Positions 15,123 to 25,050 of a stretch of 64,000 bases of DNA are shown here, piece by piece. A program made the position numbers and the translations under genes. The notes under the pieces are model-generated. The model was not told where the DNA came from. It did not search any database and saw only the letters and a list, made by a program, of their open reading frames with translations. The number at the start of each line of letters is the position of its first letter. The stretch's first letter is position 1. The DNA is from Solirubrobacterales bacterium (lineage in GTDB: Bacteria > Actinomycetota > Thermoleophilia > Solirubrobacterales > Solirubrobacteraceae). The stretch covers positions 19,312 to 83,311 of the forward strand of contig DAIDME010000106.1 in the NCBI GenBank assembly GCA_027449125.1. The letters are read 5' to 3'.

Positions 15123-17495
15123 TCAGCTCGCGGCGGCGGTCCCGGCGGCGGCGGTGCCCGCGGCGGCGGTTGCAGCTGGCACCGCCCGCCGCAACCGCGC
15201 GCTGTTGAAGACGACAAGCGCCGAGGAGAGCGCCATGGCTGCGCCGGCAAACAGCGGGTCGAGCAGACCGAGCGCCGCGACCGGGATGGCGACGAGGTTG
15301 TAGGCGAACGCCCAGACGAGGTTGCCGTGGATCGTGCGCAGCGTTCGGCGCGCGAGGCGGATCGCGGTCGGCGCGACGCGCAGGTCATCACGCAGGATCA
15401 CCAGGTCGGCCGCGTTGATCGCCACATCGGTGCCCGACCCGATCGCCAGGCCGAGGTCGGCACTGGCCAGCGCGGCCGCATCGTTGACGCCGTCGCCGAT
15501 CATCGCGACCCGCCGTCCCTGCTGCTGCAGCGAGCGGATCAAAGCGACCTTGTCAGCGGGCAGCGCCTCGGCGACCACCTCCTCGACGCCGATAGCAGCC
15601 GCCACGGCCTGCGCGGTTGCGTTGTTGTCGCCGGTCGCCAATATGCATCCCAGGCCGAGCGCGTGCAGTCGCGCGACGGCGTCAGCGGCAGACGGGCGGA
15701 TCGCGTCGGCCAGCGCCAGAACGCCCAGCACGCGGTCGTCCTCGCGCACCGCGATGGCGGTGCGTCCCTGCCGCTCCCAGCCGTCGACGCTGGTCGCAAG
15801 CCCCGCCGGCAGCCCGGCCCCGGGGCGACCGACCGTGACCCGGCGGCCACCCACAAGCCCGTGCGCACCACTCCCCGGAACGGCGATGAAATCGCTCACC
15901 GTCGGCAGCTCGACACCGCGCTCGGTCGCCGCCGCCACGACCGCCCGCGCGAGGGGATGCTCGGAAGCGGCCTCGACCCCCGCGGCCAAAGCCAGCAGCC
16001 GCGCCTCCGCCACACCCGGAGCCGCCTGGACGCCGGCGAGCGCCATGCGCCCCTCGGTGACCGTTCCGGTCTTGTCCAGGACCACAGTGTCGATCGCGCG
16101 CGAAGCCTCGAGCGCGCCGTACCCCTTGAAGAAGATCCCGAGTCGCGCCCCGGCCCAGGTCGCGACCACCAGCGCGGCCGGGGTCGCCAGCCCAAGCGCA
16201 CAGGGACACGCGACGATCAGCACCGCCAGTGCCGCGCTGATCGACGGGTCCGCGGCGTGCCCTCCAAACAGCCACGCCGCGAGCGTGCCGGCGGAGATCA
16301 GCATCACCGTCGGCACGAACACCGCTGAGACGCGGTCGGCCAGCCGCTGCACCGATGCCTTCTCGCTCTGCGCCCTGGCCACCAGCCGGAGCATCTGTCC
16401 GAGCTGCGTGTCAACGCCGACGCTGGTGGCGCGCACCACGAGCCGACCGTCGAGCGCCACGGTACCGCCCAGCACGCGGCCGCCGGGGACCGTCTCCTCA
16501 GGCAGCGACTCACCGGTCATCACACTGCGGTCCACCGCCGCGCGTCCGTCCACGACCTCGCCGTCGGTCGCGATCGTCTCACCAGGACGTACCACGAAGC
16601 GATCGCCGACGTGCAACTGGGAGAGCGCGACGCGGCGCTCGCCCCCCAGATCGTCGAGCACCGCCACATCCCGGGCCCCGACCGCTGCCAGGGCACGCAG
16701 CGCATTACCGCTGCGCCGGCGGGACCATGCCTCGAAGTAGCGCCCCGCCAGCAGGAAGGTCGCGACCCCGGCCGGCACGTCGAGGTAGAGCCCGCCACCG
16801 GAGCGGGCGCCGAGTCCACCCGCGCCGCCGTGGTGCACGCCCGAGTAGAGCACGAACATCGTGTAGAGGGACCAGGCGGTGGCCGCCACGATGCCCGCCG
16901 AGACGAGCGTGTCCATCGTCGTGGCAGCGTGCCGGGCGTTGCGAACCGCCGCCTCGTAGAAGGGCCAGGCCGCCCAGGTGACGACGGGTGCGGCCAAGAG
17001 CACCATCAGCCAGCGCCAGCCCGCCAGCCGTAGCGATGAGTCAAGCGAGAGCAGGATCGACAGGTCGCAGAGCGGCATGAACAGGATCGCCGCCACCACG
17101 AAGCGCCTTCGCAGCGAGCGCACCCGCGCATCGAGCTCTCGCGCCTGCACCTCGTGCTCCTCGGCAAGCGGGTCTGTCGCGAGGGCCGTGGCCGAGTAGC
17201 CGGCCGCCTCGACCTCCGCCAGGAGCCGCTCGAGCTCGAGCGGCTCCTCCAGCGTCACGAGCGCCTGCTCAGAGGCGAAGTTGACGCTCGCCCGCACACC
17301 CTCCAGCCGGTTCAGCCGGCGTTCGATCCGGGCGGCGCAAGCGCCGCAGGTCATGCCGCCGATCGCCAGCGAGAGCTCGCGGCCGGCCCCGGCACCGGGC
17401 TGGCGCCCAGCCCCAGCCCCGGGCTCGCGGCCGCCCCCAGCCCCGGGCTCTCGCCCGGCGCGCCCCCCGGCCACATGAGCCTCCTCGACGCTCAT
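15123..17495 (-). CDS. copA: Copper-translocating P1B-type ATPase
   Basis: This is a 790-residue Cu(I) exporter. An N-terminal heavy-metal-associated domain carries GGMTCGACAARI (about 46-57). It is preceded by an unusual 40-residue Gly/Pro/Arg tail of repeated GREPGAG units that resembles slippage-expanded sequence. Membrane and catalytic motifs are all present: MTGES (actuator), ACPCALGLATP (transmembrane Cu site), DKTGTVTEG (phosphorylated Asp), SEHPLARA and GDGVNDAAAL. The CPC site indicates Cu(I)/Ag(I). The start ATG overlaps the stop of the DUF5134 gene (ATGA), so the two are translationally coupled. No CsoR or CopZ is adjacent. Confidence 0.95.
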   Translation of the reverse strand: MSVEEAHVAGGRAGREPGAGGGREPGAGAGRQPGAGAGRELSLAIGGMTCGACAARIERRLNRLEGVRASVNFASEQALVTLEEPLELERLLAEVEAAGYSATALATDPLAEEHEVQARELDARVRSLRRRFVVAAILFMPLCDLSILLSLDSSLRLAGWRWLMVLLAAPVVTWAAWPFYEAAVRNARHAATTMDTLVSAGIVAATAWSLYTMFVLYSGVHHGGAGGLGARSGGGLYLDVPAGVATFLLAGRYFEAWSRRRSGNALRALAAVGARDVAVLDDLGGERRVALSQLHVGDRFVVRPGETIATDGEVVDGRAAVDRSVMTGESLPEETVPGGRVLGGTVALDGRLVVRATSVGVDTQLGQMLRLVARAQSEKASVQRLADRVSAVFVPTVMLISAGTLAAWLFGGHAADPSISAALAVLIVACPCALGLATPAALVVATWAGARLGIFFKGYGALEASRAIDTVVLDKTGTVTEGRMALAGVQAAPGVAEARLLALAAGVEAASEHPLARAVVAAATERGVELPTVSDFIAVPGSGAHGLVGGRRVTVGRPGAGLPAGLATSVDGWERQGRTAIAVREDDRVLGVLALADAIRPSAADAVARLHALGLGCILATGDNNATAQAVAAAIGVEEVVAEALPADKVALIRSLQQQGRRVAMIGDGVNDAAALASADLGLAIGSGTDVAINAADLVILRDDLRVAPTAIRLARRTLRTIHGNLVWAFAYNLVAIPVAALGLLDPLFAGAAMALSSALVVFNSARLRRAVPAATAAAGTAAAGTAAAS

Positions 17496-18130
17496 CGCGC
17501 CAGCACCATCGCCGCGAACATGTAGGCCATCGCGAAAGCCATGGTGGCGAGCGAAGCCCGCACGTCGGCGCCGCAGACCAGCGAGGGCGCGCCCTGACCG
17601 TCACGACCGCTGAGCGAGCGGCCGTCCACGCGACGGTCAGCTCCCGCGATCCAGAACACGCAGCCCGCCAGCGAGTAGCCCACGAGCACCCAGCTGAGCA
17701 CAGGCAGCGTCTGGCCGAGCCACATGTAGACCATCGCCGCCAGCTCGGCGGCCGCGGCCAGCCACAGGAGGTTGGTGCGGCGGCCCTCCAGGACGCGGAA
17801 GAGCAGCAGCGCCAGCACTACCCCGGCCGCGTTTGCGAACAGCAGCTGCCAGACGACCGCGGGTATGGGGATGTGGTCGATCGCGGACGGCGCGAACATG
17901 GCCGCCATCCCGATCCCCATCAGCACGTGACCCGCATGCCACAGGCGGCTCTCACCCGGGATCGCGACGAGGTGGCGGGCGTGCGCGACGACCACCAGAA
18001 TCAGCGCGCAGGTCCAGACCAGCGCGAGCCACGTGGGCATCAGGTGCATGCCGCCGGCCGCGACCGCCATCCCTCGATTGCTGTGGGCGCCGCCGCCGGC
18101 GAGCACCTGACCAACACCTGGCATCTTCAT
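17492..18130 (-). CDS. DUF5134-family membrane protein
   Basis: This is a membrane protein of about 212 residues with five to six spans. The MPTWLALVWTCALILVVVAH start, a His-rich first loop (HARHLVAIPGESRLWHAGHVLMGIGM) and DHIPIPAVVW match the actinobacterial DUF5134 family. The several His and Met residues at membrane edges would suit metal contact. ATG at 18130 is used; ATGs at 18070 and 18049 are alternatives nearer to the homology start. The coupling to copA (4-bp overlap) implies a role in copper handling, but that is inference. Confidence 0.8.
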   Translation of the reverse strand: MKMPGVGQVLAGGGAHSNRGMAVAAGGMHLMPTWLALVWTCALILVVVAHARHLVAIPGESRLWHAGHVLMGIGMAAMFAPSAIDHIPIPAVVWQLLFANAAGVVLALLLFRVLEGRRTNLLWLAAAAELAAMVYMWLGQTLPVLSWVLVGYSLAGCVFWIAGADRRVDGRSLSGRDGQGAPSLVCGADVRASLATMAFAMAYMFAAMVLAR

Positions 18131-18287
18131 GGGTGAACCTGACCTGAGTGCGACGTGAGGACCCACCCCGCCCCGGACCGCCGGGATGCGTGACCTCCGG
18201 CTGCTGGTAGGTTGACGGGATGCTAGCGAAGCACGGTCGCCTCCCCGCCAGCGCCGACCTGCCGACGGACGCGCCCGCGGCCACGCC

Positions 18288-19268
18288 GTGACCGCGCGCC
18301 GAGCGCAGATCGCGCTGGGCGTCCTGTGGCTGCTGGCCGGACTGCTGCAGTTCCAGGGTTTCATGTACACGCACGCCTTCGTGCGGGAGGTGCTCGGCGT
18401 GAACGCCGACGGGCAGCCGGCGCCTCTGGCCGCGACGATCACCGGGCTCGTGGGCCTCTACGGACGCGACCTGCCGCTCTGGAACACGCTCGTGGGAGAG
18501 CTGCAGTGCGCGATCGGGCTCGGCCTGATCGTCAGCCGGCGCAGCGTCCGCCCGGCCCTGGCCGTCGGCTTCGTCTGGTGCCTGGTGGTCTGGACGGTGG
18601 GCGAGGGGCTCGGCGGGATCCTGACCGCGCAACCGCTCTCACCGCTGATGGGCGCGCCCGGCGCCGCGCTGATCTACGGTCTCGTCGGGCTGCTCGTCTG
18701 GCCTCGGGACGAGCGCGCGGAGCGATCATCAACGCGCCACCGGCCGCTCGCCAGCCGTGGCGGCCGCCTGATCTGGGCGGTGTTGTGGCTCGAGGCGGCG
18801 GCGCTGTGGTTGACCGGCGCCCAGGGCAGCCCCGCAGACCAGCTGCGCGCGATGGCCACCGCCGCCCCGGAGCCACTGGCAGGCTGGGACCGCGCGCTGG
18901 CAGGCGTCCTGCAGGGCGCCGGCGGCGCAGTCCCGCCGGCACTGGCGGCGGTCTCGGTGGCGGTCGGGCTCGGCGTCCTGACTCGCATGCGACCGGCGGC
19001 CCTGGCCGGCGGATCCCTGCTCGCACTCGCCTACTGGGTCTTCGGCCAGTCGCTGGGTGGCCCCTTCTGGACGGGCGCCTCGACCGACGTGAACTCAGGG
19101 CCGCTGTTCGTGCTGCTGGCCGCCTACCTGTCAGCCCCCTTACGGCTCCCCCAGCCATTGGCCGCCGGCACTCGTGCGAGCGCTGGCGGCGGTGCTACCG
19201 TCGCCCCGAGACCATGGCGCGAGCAACCGAGCCCTCCCGATGAAGCCGGCGGTACCAGGCTGGGGTAG
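18288..19268 (+). CDS. Hypothetical multi-span membrane protein
   Basis: This is a 326-residue protein with about eight hydrophobic spans arranged as two similar halves. The first half begins ARRAQIALGVLWLLAGLLQF and the second LIWAVLWLEAAALWLTGA. Each half also carries a similar late segment: GEGLGGILTAQPLSPLMGAPGA in the first, and GQSLGGPFWTGASTDVNSGP in the second. This points to an internal duplication. I do not know the family; it recurs beside cytochrome-oxidase assembly genes in actinobacteria. It starts with GTG at 18288. Its last 29 bp overlap the start of the ctaG gene, consistent with an operon. Confidence 0.75.
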   Translation: MTARRAQIALGVLWLLAGLLQFQGFMYTHAFVREVLGVNADGQPAPLAATITGLVGLYGRDLPLWNTLVGELQCAIGLGLIVSRRSVRPALAVGFVWCLVVWTVGEGLGGILTAQPLSPLMGAPGAALIYGLVGLLVWPRDERAERSSTRHRPLASRGGRLIWAVLWLEAAALWLTGAQGSPADQLRAMATAAPEPLAGWDRALAGVLQGAGGAVPPALAAVSVAVGLGVLTRMRPAALAGGSLLALAYWVFGQSLGGPFWTGASTDVNSGPLFVLLAAYLSAPLRLPQPLAAGTRASAGGGATVAPRPWREQPSPPDEAGGTRLG

Positions 19269-20088
19269 CTGGAGCTTCGAGCCGGTGCTCTGGATCCTGC
19301 TGGTCGCGGCGACGATCTGGTACGTCTCGCTCGTGCGGCGCGCACGCGCCGCCGGGCACCCGGTCGGGATCAGGTACTGGGGGTTCTTCTACGGCGGCGA
19401 GTTGCTCGCGTTCCTGACGCTCTCCTCGCCGCTCAACACGATCGCGATCCACTGGCTGCTCTGGGCCCACATGGCTCAGCACACGCTGCTTGCCGACATT
19501 ATTCCGCCGCTGGTGATCCTCGGGCTGCGGGACCCCGTGATCACCGCGGGCCTGTCGCCCAGCGCGCGTGCCTGGCTGGAGCGCCACCCTGGCGCGGGGC
19601 GCTTCTGGGCGCGGGCCACCAACCCGCTGGTCTGCGTGCCGGTCTGGTCGGCGACCGTGATCGGCTGGGCACTGCCCCCGATCTTTGACTTTGCCACCGC
19701 TCACCACGAGCTGCTGGAGCTCGAGCGAGTGATGCTGTTCGGTGCCGGCGTGCCGATGTGGTGGATGTTGATCTCACCGGTACCGAGCGCCAACACGCCG
19801 AGCGGCGTCAGCCGCCTCCTCTACCTCGCGGTCTCGCGTGGCGCCGGCGCGCTGGTCGGGCTGCCGCTGACGTTCTTCACATCCGCGCTCTACCCGCTGT
19901 ACGTGTCGTTTCCGCGCGGCTTTGGCATCTCGCCACTCTCTGACCAGGAGCTGGCGGGCGCGACGATGTGTCTGGTCGAGTCCTTCGTCTTCGGCGTTGC
20001 GATGGCGGTCGTCTTCGTCGACGCGCTCAACCGCGAGGAGCGGGCCGCGCAGCTGCGCGACCAGGAGTACCTCACGCACTCGCGCTGA
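19240..20088 (+). CDS. ctaG: CtaG/Caa3-type cytochrome c oxidase assembly protein
   Basis: This is an approximately 282-residue membrane protein with seven spans, of the Caa3_CtaG family (PF09678). The conserved His-containing segments are present: HWLLWAHMAQHTLLADIIPPLVILG, DFATAHHELLELERVMLFGAG and MWWMLISP. In Bacillus CtaG is needed for maturation of the Cu centre of caa3 oxidase. ATG at 19240 is preferred to the frame start at 19174, because the family begins at WGSWSFEPVLW. It overlaps the preceding membrane gene by 29 bp. With CopA, DUF5134 and CcdA nearby it fits a copper and oxidase-assembly district. Confidence 0.9.
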   Translation: MKPAVPGWGSWSFEPVLWILLVAATIWYVSLVRRARAAGHPVGIRYWGFFYGGELLAFLTLSSPLNTIAIHWLLWAHMAQHTLLADIIPPLVILGLRDPVITAGLSPSARAWLERHPGAGRFWARATNPLVCVPVWSATVIGWALPPIFDFATAHHELLELERVMLFGAGVPMWWMLISPVPSANTPSGVSRLLYLAVSRGAGALVGLPLTFFTSALYPLYVSFPRGFGISPLSDQELAGATMCLVESFVFGVAMAVVFVDALNREERAAQLRDQEYLTHSR

Positions 20089-20200
20089 CGGGCGCGGCGC
20101 GGAGCAAGCGGCGCAGAGCAAGCGGCGGGGCGCCGGGCGGGCGCATCGCGTGCCCGTATGTCGGCCAAACCGGACCACGGCCCGGTGGTAGCGTGCGGCC

Positions 20201-21640
20201 ATGACCGAGACCGCACCCACCGTCCAGAACTTCATCGGCTCCGAGCACACGGCCGCCACGAGCGGCGAGACCGAGCCGATCTTCAACCCCTCCACCGGTG
20301 AGGTGATGGCTCACGCGCCGCTCTCCGGCGCTGAAGACGTCGACCGCGCGGTAGACGCCGCACAGCGCGCCTTCGCGGGCTGGTCCACCACCACGCCCAG
20401 CGAGCGGGCGCTCGCGCTCATCCGCCTGGCGGACGCGATCGAGGCCCACGGCGAGGAGCTGGCGACGCTCGAGGCAGACAACGCCGGCAAGCCGATCGCC
20501 GCCATGCGGGACGACGAGATCCCGTTCTGCGCCGACAACCTGCGCTTCTTCGCGGGGGCGGCGCGCACGCTTCAGGGTCCCACCGCCGGTGAGTTCCAGC
20601 CCGCGCGCACCTCCTTCATCCGGCGCGAGCCCGTAGGCGTGGTCGGGCAGATCGCCCCCTGGAACTACCCGCTGATGATGGCGATCTGGAAGATCGGCCC
20701 GGCGATCGCAGCCGGCAACACGGTCGTGCTCAAGCCGGCCGAGACCACTCCGCTCTCGACGCTGCGGCTCGCCGAGCTGGCCGCCGAGTTTCTGCCCAAG
20801 GGCGTCCTCAACGTGATCACCGGCCACGGCAGCCCGGCCGGCCAGGCGCTCGTCACCCACCCGCAGGTGGCGATGGTCAGCCTCACCGGCAGCGTCGAGA
20901 CCGGCAAGTGGATCGCCAGGGCGGCCGCCGACACGCTCAAGAAGGTGCACCTCGAGCTCGGCGGCAAGGCGCCCGTGATCGTCTTTGACGACGTGGACCT
21001 GCCCGGCTCACTGGAGCAGATCGCCGCCTGCGGCTATTACAACGCAGGCCAGGACTGCACCGCGGCCACCCGCGTGCTGGCCGGCGCCTCCGTCTACGAC
21101 GAGGTTGTGAGCGGCCTGGCCGAGCAGGCGCGCTCACTGGTCCTGGGCGACACCCGCTCGGAGCAGACGACGCTTGGCCCGATCAACTCGAGACGCCAGC
21201 GCGAGCGCGTCGAGGGCTTCCTCGAGCGCAGACCCGACCGCGCCGAGGTCGTGACCGGCGGGCGCGAGCCCGACCGCGCCGGCTTCTACCTCGAGCCGAC
21301 CGTGGTCGCCGGCCTGGAGCAGTCAGACGAGATGATCCAGCGCGAGATCTTCGGCCCGGTGATCACGGTGCAGCGCTTCAGCGACGAGGCCCAGGCGGTC
21401 GCGTGGGCCAACGGCACCCCCTACGGCCTGGCCGCGAGCGTCTGGACACGCGACGTCGGCCGCGCGATGCGCGTCGCGAACGCGCTGCGCTTCGGCGCCG
21501 TGTGGATCAACAACCACATCACGATGGCCTCCGAGATGCCCCACGGCGGCTACAGGGAGTCCGGCTACGGCAAGGACATGTCGCTCTACGCGCTGGAGGA
21601 CTACACCAACGTCAAGCACGTGATGGTGGCTCTGGACTAG
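20201..21640 (+). CDS. NAD(P)-dependent aldehyde dehydrogenase
   Basis: This is a 479-residue aldehyde dehydrogenase that oxidises an aldehyde to its acid. The catalytic Cys is in [14 protein letters not shown] and the general-base Glu in HLELGGKAP. The Rossmann region has [18 protein letters not shown] and [12 protein letters not shown]. The closest resemblance by eye is to 4-aminobutyraldehyde (PatD-like) and betaine-aldehyde dehydrogenases. The former would fit with the agmatinase-family gene far downstream, although they are 37 kb apart. It stands alone. A start at ATG 20201 is consistent with the family. Confidence 0.92.
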   Translation: MTETAPTVQNFIGSEHTAATSGETEPIFNPSTGEVMAHAPLSGAEDVDRAVDAAQRAFAGWSTTTPSERALALIRLADAIEAHGEELATLEADNAGKPIAAMRDDEIPFCADNLRFFAGAARTLQGPTAGEFQPARTSFIRREPVGVVGQIAPWNYPLMMAIWKIGPAIAAGNTVVLKPAETTPLSTLRLAELAAEFLPKGVLNVITGHGSPAGQALVTHPQVAMVSLTGSVETGKWIARAAADTLKKVHLELGGKAPVIVFDDVDLPGSLEQIAACGYYNAGQDCTAATRVLAGASVYDEVVSGLAEQARSLVLGDTRSEQTTLGPINSRRQRERVEGFLERRPDRAEVVTGGREPDRAGFYLEPTVVAGLEQSDEMIQREIFGPVITVQRFSDEAQAVAWANGTPYGLAASVWTRDVGRAMRVANALRFGAVWINNHITMASEMPHGGYRESGYGKDMSLYALEDYTNVKHVMVALD

Positions 21641-21718
21641 AGGCTTGCCCTCCGGGGGCGGTCGCGCTTGACCGCCCCCGGTCCTGGCGTGCCGGTGCTC
21701 ATCGGCTCGCGCACGAGC

Positions 21719-22588
21719 TCACGGGTTGCAGTGCCCACAGCAGCCGGGGTCGGCGCAGCGCAGCCCATCGGCGCGAGGCCGGCGCTCCGAGTGCCCGCAG
21801 CGCACGCAGCCGTGCAGCTCGTGGGCAACGAGCTCCGTTGGCTGGGCGCAGTGGCAGCAGGGCAGGCCGCGCTGGCGCTCGAGCAGACCGTGGCCCGGCG
21901 CCCCGCAGGCCGGACACAGTCGCGCCAGACGCTCGCCGAGCTGTGCGGCCAGGGCCGCGATCTCGCCCATGCGGGTCGGATTGAGGTGGGCGCGCATGTC
22001 GGTCTCGAGCCGCGCCCGGCCGTCGCCGGAGGCCGCGGCGCACTGGCGGATCGCGCGCTCGAGCAGGCTGACGTCGGTGACGCCTTTGAACAGCGGTCCG
22101 TCGTGCGCGCCGTTGACCCGCACCACCACGGCGTGTGACGGAAAGCCCACCCGCTCCAGGAAGGCGAGCGTGCGCCGATCGCTCGCGCGGGTCTCGATGT
22201 GGGCGAAGTTGGTGCGCTCGCTCGAGCGTTGCTCGACCAGCTCGATCCCGAGCTCGTCGTCGATGAACGCGAGCAGCTCGATGCCGGCCGGTATGAGAAC
22301 CAGCTCGGGGTGCGGGCCGAAGCTGCCCTCCGAGGCGAGACCACGCGGCAGGTCGAGCGCCCGCATGCCAAGCCTCGCCTTGGCCAGCGCGGTATGCCTC
22401 GCTGTGCCCGGCCGGGGGACCTCACCGGTGAAGGTGCCGAGCGCGTCGGTGTCGACCGCCGCCACCACCACCCGCAATCCCGCCGTTGCCTGTAGCGCAG
22501 GTGCGATCAGCCGCTGCTTGCCGTGCATGGTCGCGAGCGCGACAGCCGCCCCGGCGTAGGGGTGCCGCGGCCCGCCGCCGGCCCTCAA
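21719..22588 (-). CDS. Cys-rich zinc-ribbon protein (DUF6671-like), third gene of the dab operon
   Basis: This is an approximately 289-residue protein. The N-terminal alpha/beta part begins AGAAVALATMHGKQRLIAPAL and includes VVVAAVDTDALGTFTGEVPR. A middle part follows with NFAHIETRASDRRTLAFLERVGFP and VVVRVNGAHDGPLFKG. The C-terminus has four Cys-containing knuckles (CPAC, CCHC, CVRC, and a closing CADPGCCGHC), i.e. two likely zinc sites. I associate this layout with DUF6671 from memory. A TTG start at 22588 overlaps the dabA stop by 4 bp (TTGA), matching the coupling used between dabB and dabA. The ATG at 22627 would overlap by 43 bp. Function unknown; linkage suggests a role with inorganic-carbon uptake. 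Confidence 0.75.
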   Translation of the reverse strand: MRAGGGPRHPYAGAAVALATMHGKQRLIAPALQATAGLRVVVAAVDTDALGTFTGEVPRPGTARHTALAKARLGMRALDLPRGLASEGSFGPHPELVLIPAGIELLAFIDDELGIELVEQRSSERTNFAHIETRASDRRTLAFLERVGFPSHAVVVRVNGAHDGPLFKGVTDVSLLERAIRQCAAASGDGRARLETDMRAHLNPTRMGEIAALAAQLGERLARLCPACGAPGHGLLERQRGLPCCHCAQPTELVAHELHGCVRCGHSERRPRADGLRCADPGCCGHCNP

Positions 22589-25050
22589 CGGTGCGCGCCT
22601 GCCGGCTCTGACCCCGCCGGGACCCATGGCTCCCAGCGACCGTCGGGGGCGCGCAGCTGCCAGGGCTGGTCGGGCTGCTCGCGGGCGGCCAGCGCGATCC
22701 AGCTGCCGCCCACGTACTGGCCGAGCAGGTCGCTCGAGGCGATCAGCGCGTCGATCCGCTCGAGCGGGGCCTCGACCACGAACAACGGCCGCATGGGCTC
22801 GTGGAACAGGGTCTCGCCGTGGGCGACGGACTGCCAGGGCAGCCCCAGCATCAGGTCGCCACCTGAGCCCTGCAGTACACCGACATCACCGAGCACGTTG
22901 TGCAGGGTCTTGTCGCCGGCGCCGAGGATCTCCGGGTCGACGCTCGAGAAGTAGTACTGAGCGCTGATCCACTGGACCACCAGCCCGGGGGCGGTGAGGA
23001 TCGTCAAGAGCGCGCTTGCGTCCGGGTCGTTGCGCCACTCGTAGGAGTGCAGGAAGGTGCGGCAGCCGAGGTCGAGGCCGCTGACCGCGGCGCTGGGCGC
23101 GACGATGAAGGCGGCGTTGCGCGCGAGGCCCCACTCGGGCCTGACCTGCGCCCAGTCGCGCCCTCGCCGGCGCGGCGCGGCGCGGCCGGGCAGCAGCCGC
23201 GCCCGCTCCGCCGCAAGCGCCCTGCCAGCCGCCTCGAGGTCGGCCCGCACCGCGGTCAGATCGGCCTGCGGCATGACATCGATCAGGCTCACGGTGTCAC
23301 TGGCGGTATCGTGCTCGGCCGCCACGAAACGCGTGCTGTCCGGGACGTTCAGGCCGTGCTCGCGGAGCCCGGCGCGCACCTGCCGGTCGTTGAGGATCAT
23401 CGCCGCCAGCCGTGCGTTCTCGCCGCCGGCGTGGCCGCCGCAGGCGCCGCATTCGAGCGCCGCCCGGTAGGCGTTGTTGGTGACGGCACTCGTGTGTCCG
23501 ACGATCAGGATCGTGGGCGCGAAGCGCCCGGTGAGACCGATCGTATGGAGGGTCTGCGCGGCCCAGGCCAGCTGCTGCTCGAGCGCCATGCCAGAGCGCA
23601 GCTCGAGCGGCGGTCGGGCGGGTGAAGAGCCAGCGGTGAGCCGCGGTGCGAAGGTCCGCACCGCGGCTGCGGCGGCTGCCAGCCAGCCGCTCGCCTCAGC
23701 CATGCTGTAGGGGGCGAGCGGGCTTGCCTTGGCGCTTGTGTGTGCCGCCGCGAGCGCCTGCGAGCGCCGCCGCCCGGCGAGCGCGCCGGCGGCCGTGGCG
23801 TCCTCGACCTCGGCGAGCACCGCGGTGGGCTCGAGTGGCCCGGGCAGGAGCCGCGTGGCGCCGGCGCTGTGCAGGTGCTCAAACACGACTGGCAAACCGA
23901 AGAACCCCGCCATCCCGAAGGTCTCCCAGCGACTCGGAGCGAGCGACTCCAGCGCGCGCCGCAGACCCTCAGAACGGGCATCGATACAGAAGATCGCCTG
24001 GGCCGCAGGCCTGCTCTCAGCCTGTGGGGGGCGGCCGGCACGAGCCGGCCGCCCCCCACGCGCGAGCTTGGCCAGCAACCGGTCGCGGTAGTGCCACTCA
24101 TAGGCGTCCTGCCAGATCCAGGCGCGCTCGACAGCTGCCGTCGGCGCCGCTGCGGCGTCCATGGGGCGCTCGGCCCCGGCGAGCAGCCCGCCGAGCGCGA
24201 GGCCCCGCTCGCTTGCGGTGCGCCGCAGCGCCAGTGATTCGTAGCTGAGCCGCAGCGCGAGCAGATCGGGAGTCCCACCCGGCGCGTCACAGAGCTCGGG
24301 ATGCTCGTCGCGCCAGCGGAAGTGGGCGGCGAAGCCGGGCGTGCGGCAGAGCTGCTCGAGCAGTTCCCGCTCGATGCGGGCGTCGGGGATTTCGAGCACG
24401 TCGAGCGCCCAGGCGATCGCCGCGAGCGGCTCGTCCCTGAGCAGGCGGGCTGCGCCAGTCCCGGCCAGCCGCCGCAGCGCCGGATCGTGCGCTGCCAGCG
24501 CCCGCCAGGCGGCAAACATGCCGTGCTCCCGACCCGGCATCGACCAGGCGGCCTGTGAGGAGCCACAGAAGGCGGAGCACCACTTCAGCACCTCGTGGTC
24601 CACCGCCGGCGCCAGCTGCGTCGCAAGCGTCGCGTCCACGCGGCCGCAGGCACCCAGCAGCGGGCGCGCCGGCGACTCCTGCTCTGCCGCGTTCAGGAGC
24701 GCGTCCAGCAGCAGCTCCTCGGCCCGCTCGCCGCCGCCCAGATCGGGCAGGCGCCGGCGTGCCGCGGCGTGCAGGTCGGCCCGCGTGATCCGGCCGTCCG
24801 CGTACGCCTGCCGGTACTGCGTGAGCGTCATGTGACCGCGCAGCCCGAGCAGCTCCCCGCCCCAGGCCACGGCCGATTCGAAGCCGAGCTCCTGCACCCC
24901 GGCCAGCGGGTTGACCGCGATCAGGTCGGTGATCGGCCAGGCCACGGGCAGCTTTGCGGCGGCGCCGGCCACGGCATCCGCCACCGACTCGGCGCGCGCA
25001 TCCGTGCCCGGCGCGGTCGCCGCCGCCGCTCTCTGCGCGGCGGCGCTCAC
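22585..25050 (-). CDS. dabA: Inorganic carbon transporter subunit DabA (DUF2309)
   Basis: This is the large soluble subunit of the DAB bicarbonate/CO2-concentrating complex, a carbonic-anhydrase-like enzyme that needs its membrane partner. Numbered from GTG at 25050, the zinc and catalytic residues fall in FCIDARSE (Cys about 355, Asp about 357), GHTSAVTNNAYRAALECGACGG (His about 519, Cys about 534). These spacings match Halothiobacillus DabA (C351, D353, H524, C539). The protein has about 821 residues. GTG at 25050 overlaps the dabB stop by 4 bp and is preferred over the longer frame to 25179. The complex is thought to couple CO2 hydration to a cation gradient. No RuBisCO is in view, so anaplerotic carboxylation is a likely use. 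Confidence 0.93.
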   Translation of the reverse strand: MSAAAQRAAAATAPGTDARAESVADAVAGAAAKLPVAWPITDLIAVNPLAGVQELGFESAVAWGGELLGLRGHMTLTQYRQAYADGRITRADLHAAARRRLPDLGGGERAEELLLDALLNAAEQESPARPLLGACGRVDATLATQLAPAVDHEVLKWCSAFCGSSQAAWSMPGREHGMFAAWRALAAHDPALRRLAGTGAARLLRDEPLAAIAWALDVLEIPDARIERELLEQLCRTPGFAAHFRWRDEHPELCDAPGGTPDLLALRLSYESLALRRTASERGLALGGLLAGAERPMDAAAAPTAAVERAWIWQDAYEWHYRDRLLAKLARGGRPARAGRPPQAESRPAAQAIFCIDARSEGLRRALESLAPSRWETFGMAGFFGLPVVFEHLHSAGATRLLPGPLEPTAVLAEVEDATAAGALAGRRRSQALAAAHTSAKASPLAPYSMAEASGWLAAAAAAVRTFAPRLTAGSSPARPPLELRSGMALEQQLAWAAQTLHTIGLTGRFAPTILIVGHTSAVTNNAYRAALECGACGGHAGGENARLAAMILNDRQVRAGLREHGLNVPDSTRFVAAEHDTASDTVSLIDVMPQADLTAVRADLEAAGRALAAERARLLPGRAAPRRRGRDWAQVRPEWGLARNAAFIVAPSAAVSGLDLGCRTFLHSYEWRNDPDASALLTILTAPGLVVQWISAQYYFSSVDPEILGAGDKTLHNVLGDVGVLQGSGGDLMLGLPWQSVAHGETLFHEPMRPLFVVEAPLERIDALIASSDLLGQYVGGSWIALAAREQPDQPWQLRAPDGRWEPWVPAGSEPAGAHR

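Noticed and set aside
14622-16328. 568-codon + frame
   Set aside because: Reads across two genes in the wrong frame, with extreme Arg/Gly composition; a shadow of the DUF559 and copA genes.
17385-17460. Repeat-rich stretch that resembled a CRISPR-like array
   Set aside because: It encodes the imperfect GREPGAG repeats of the CopA N-terminus; no uniform spacers.
20102-20127. Short GAGCAAGCGGCG direct repeat after ctaG
   Set aside because: Only 12 bp, two copies, in a GC-rich leader; likely chance or slippage with no clear role.
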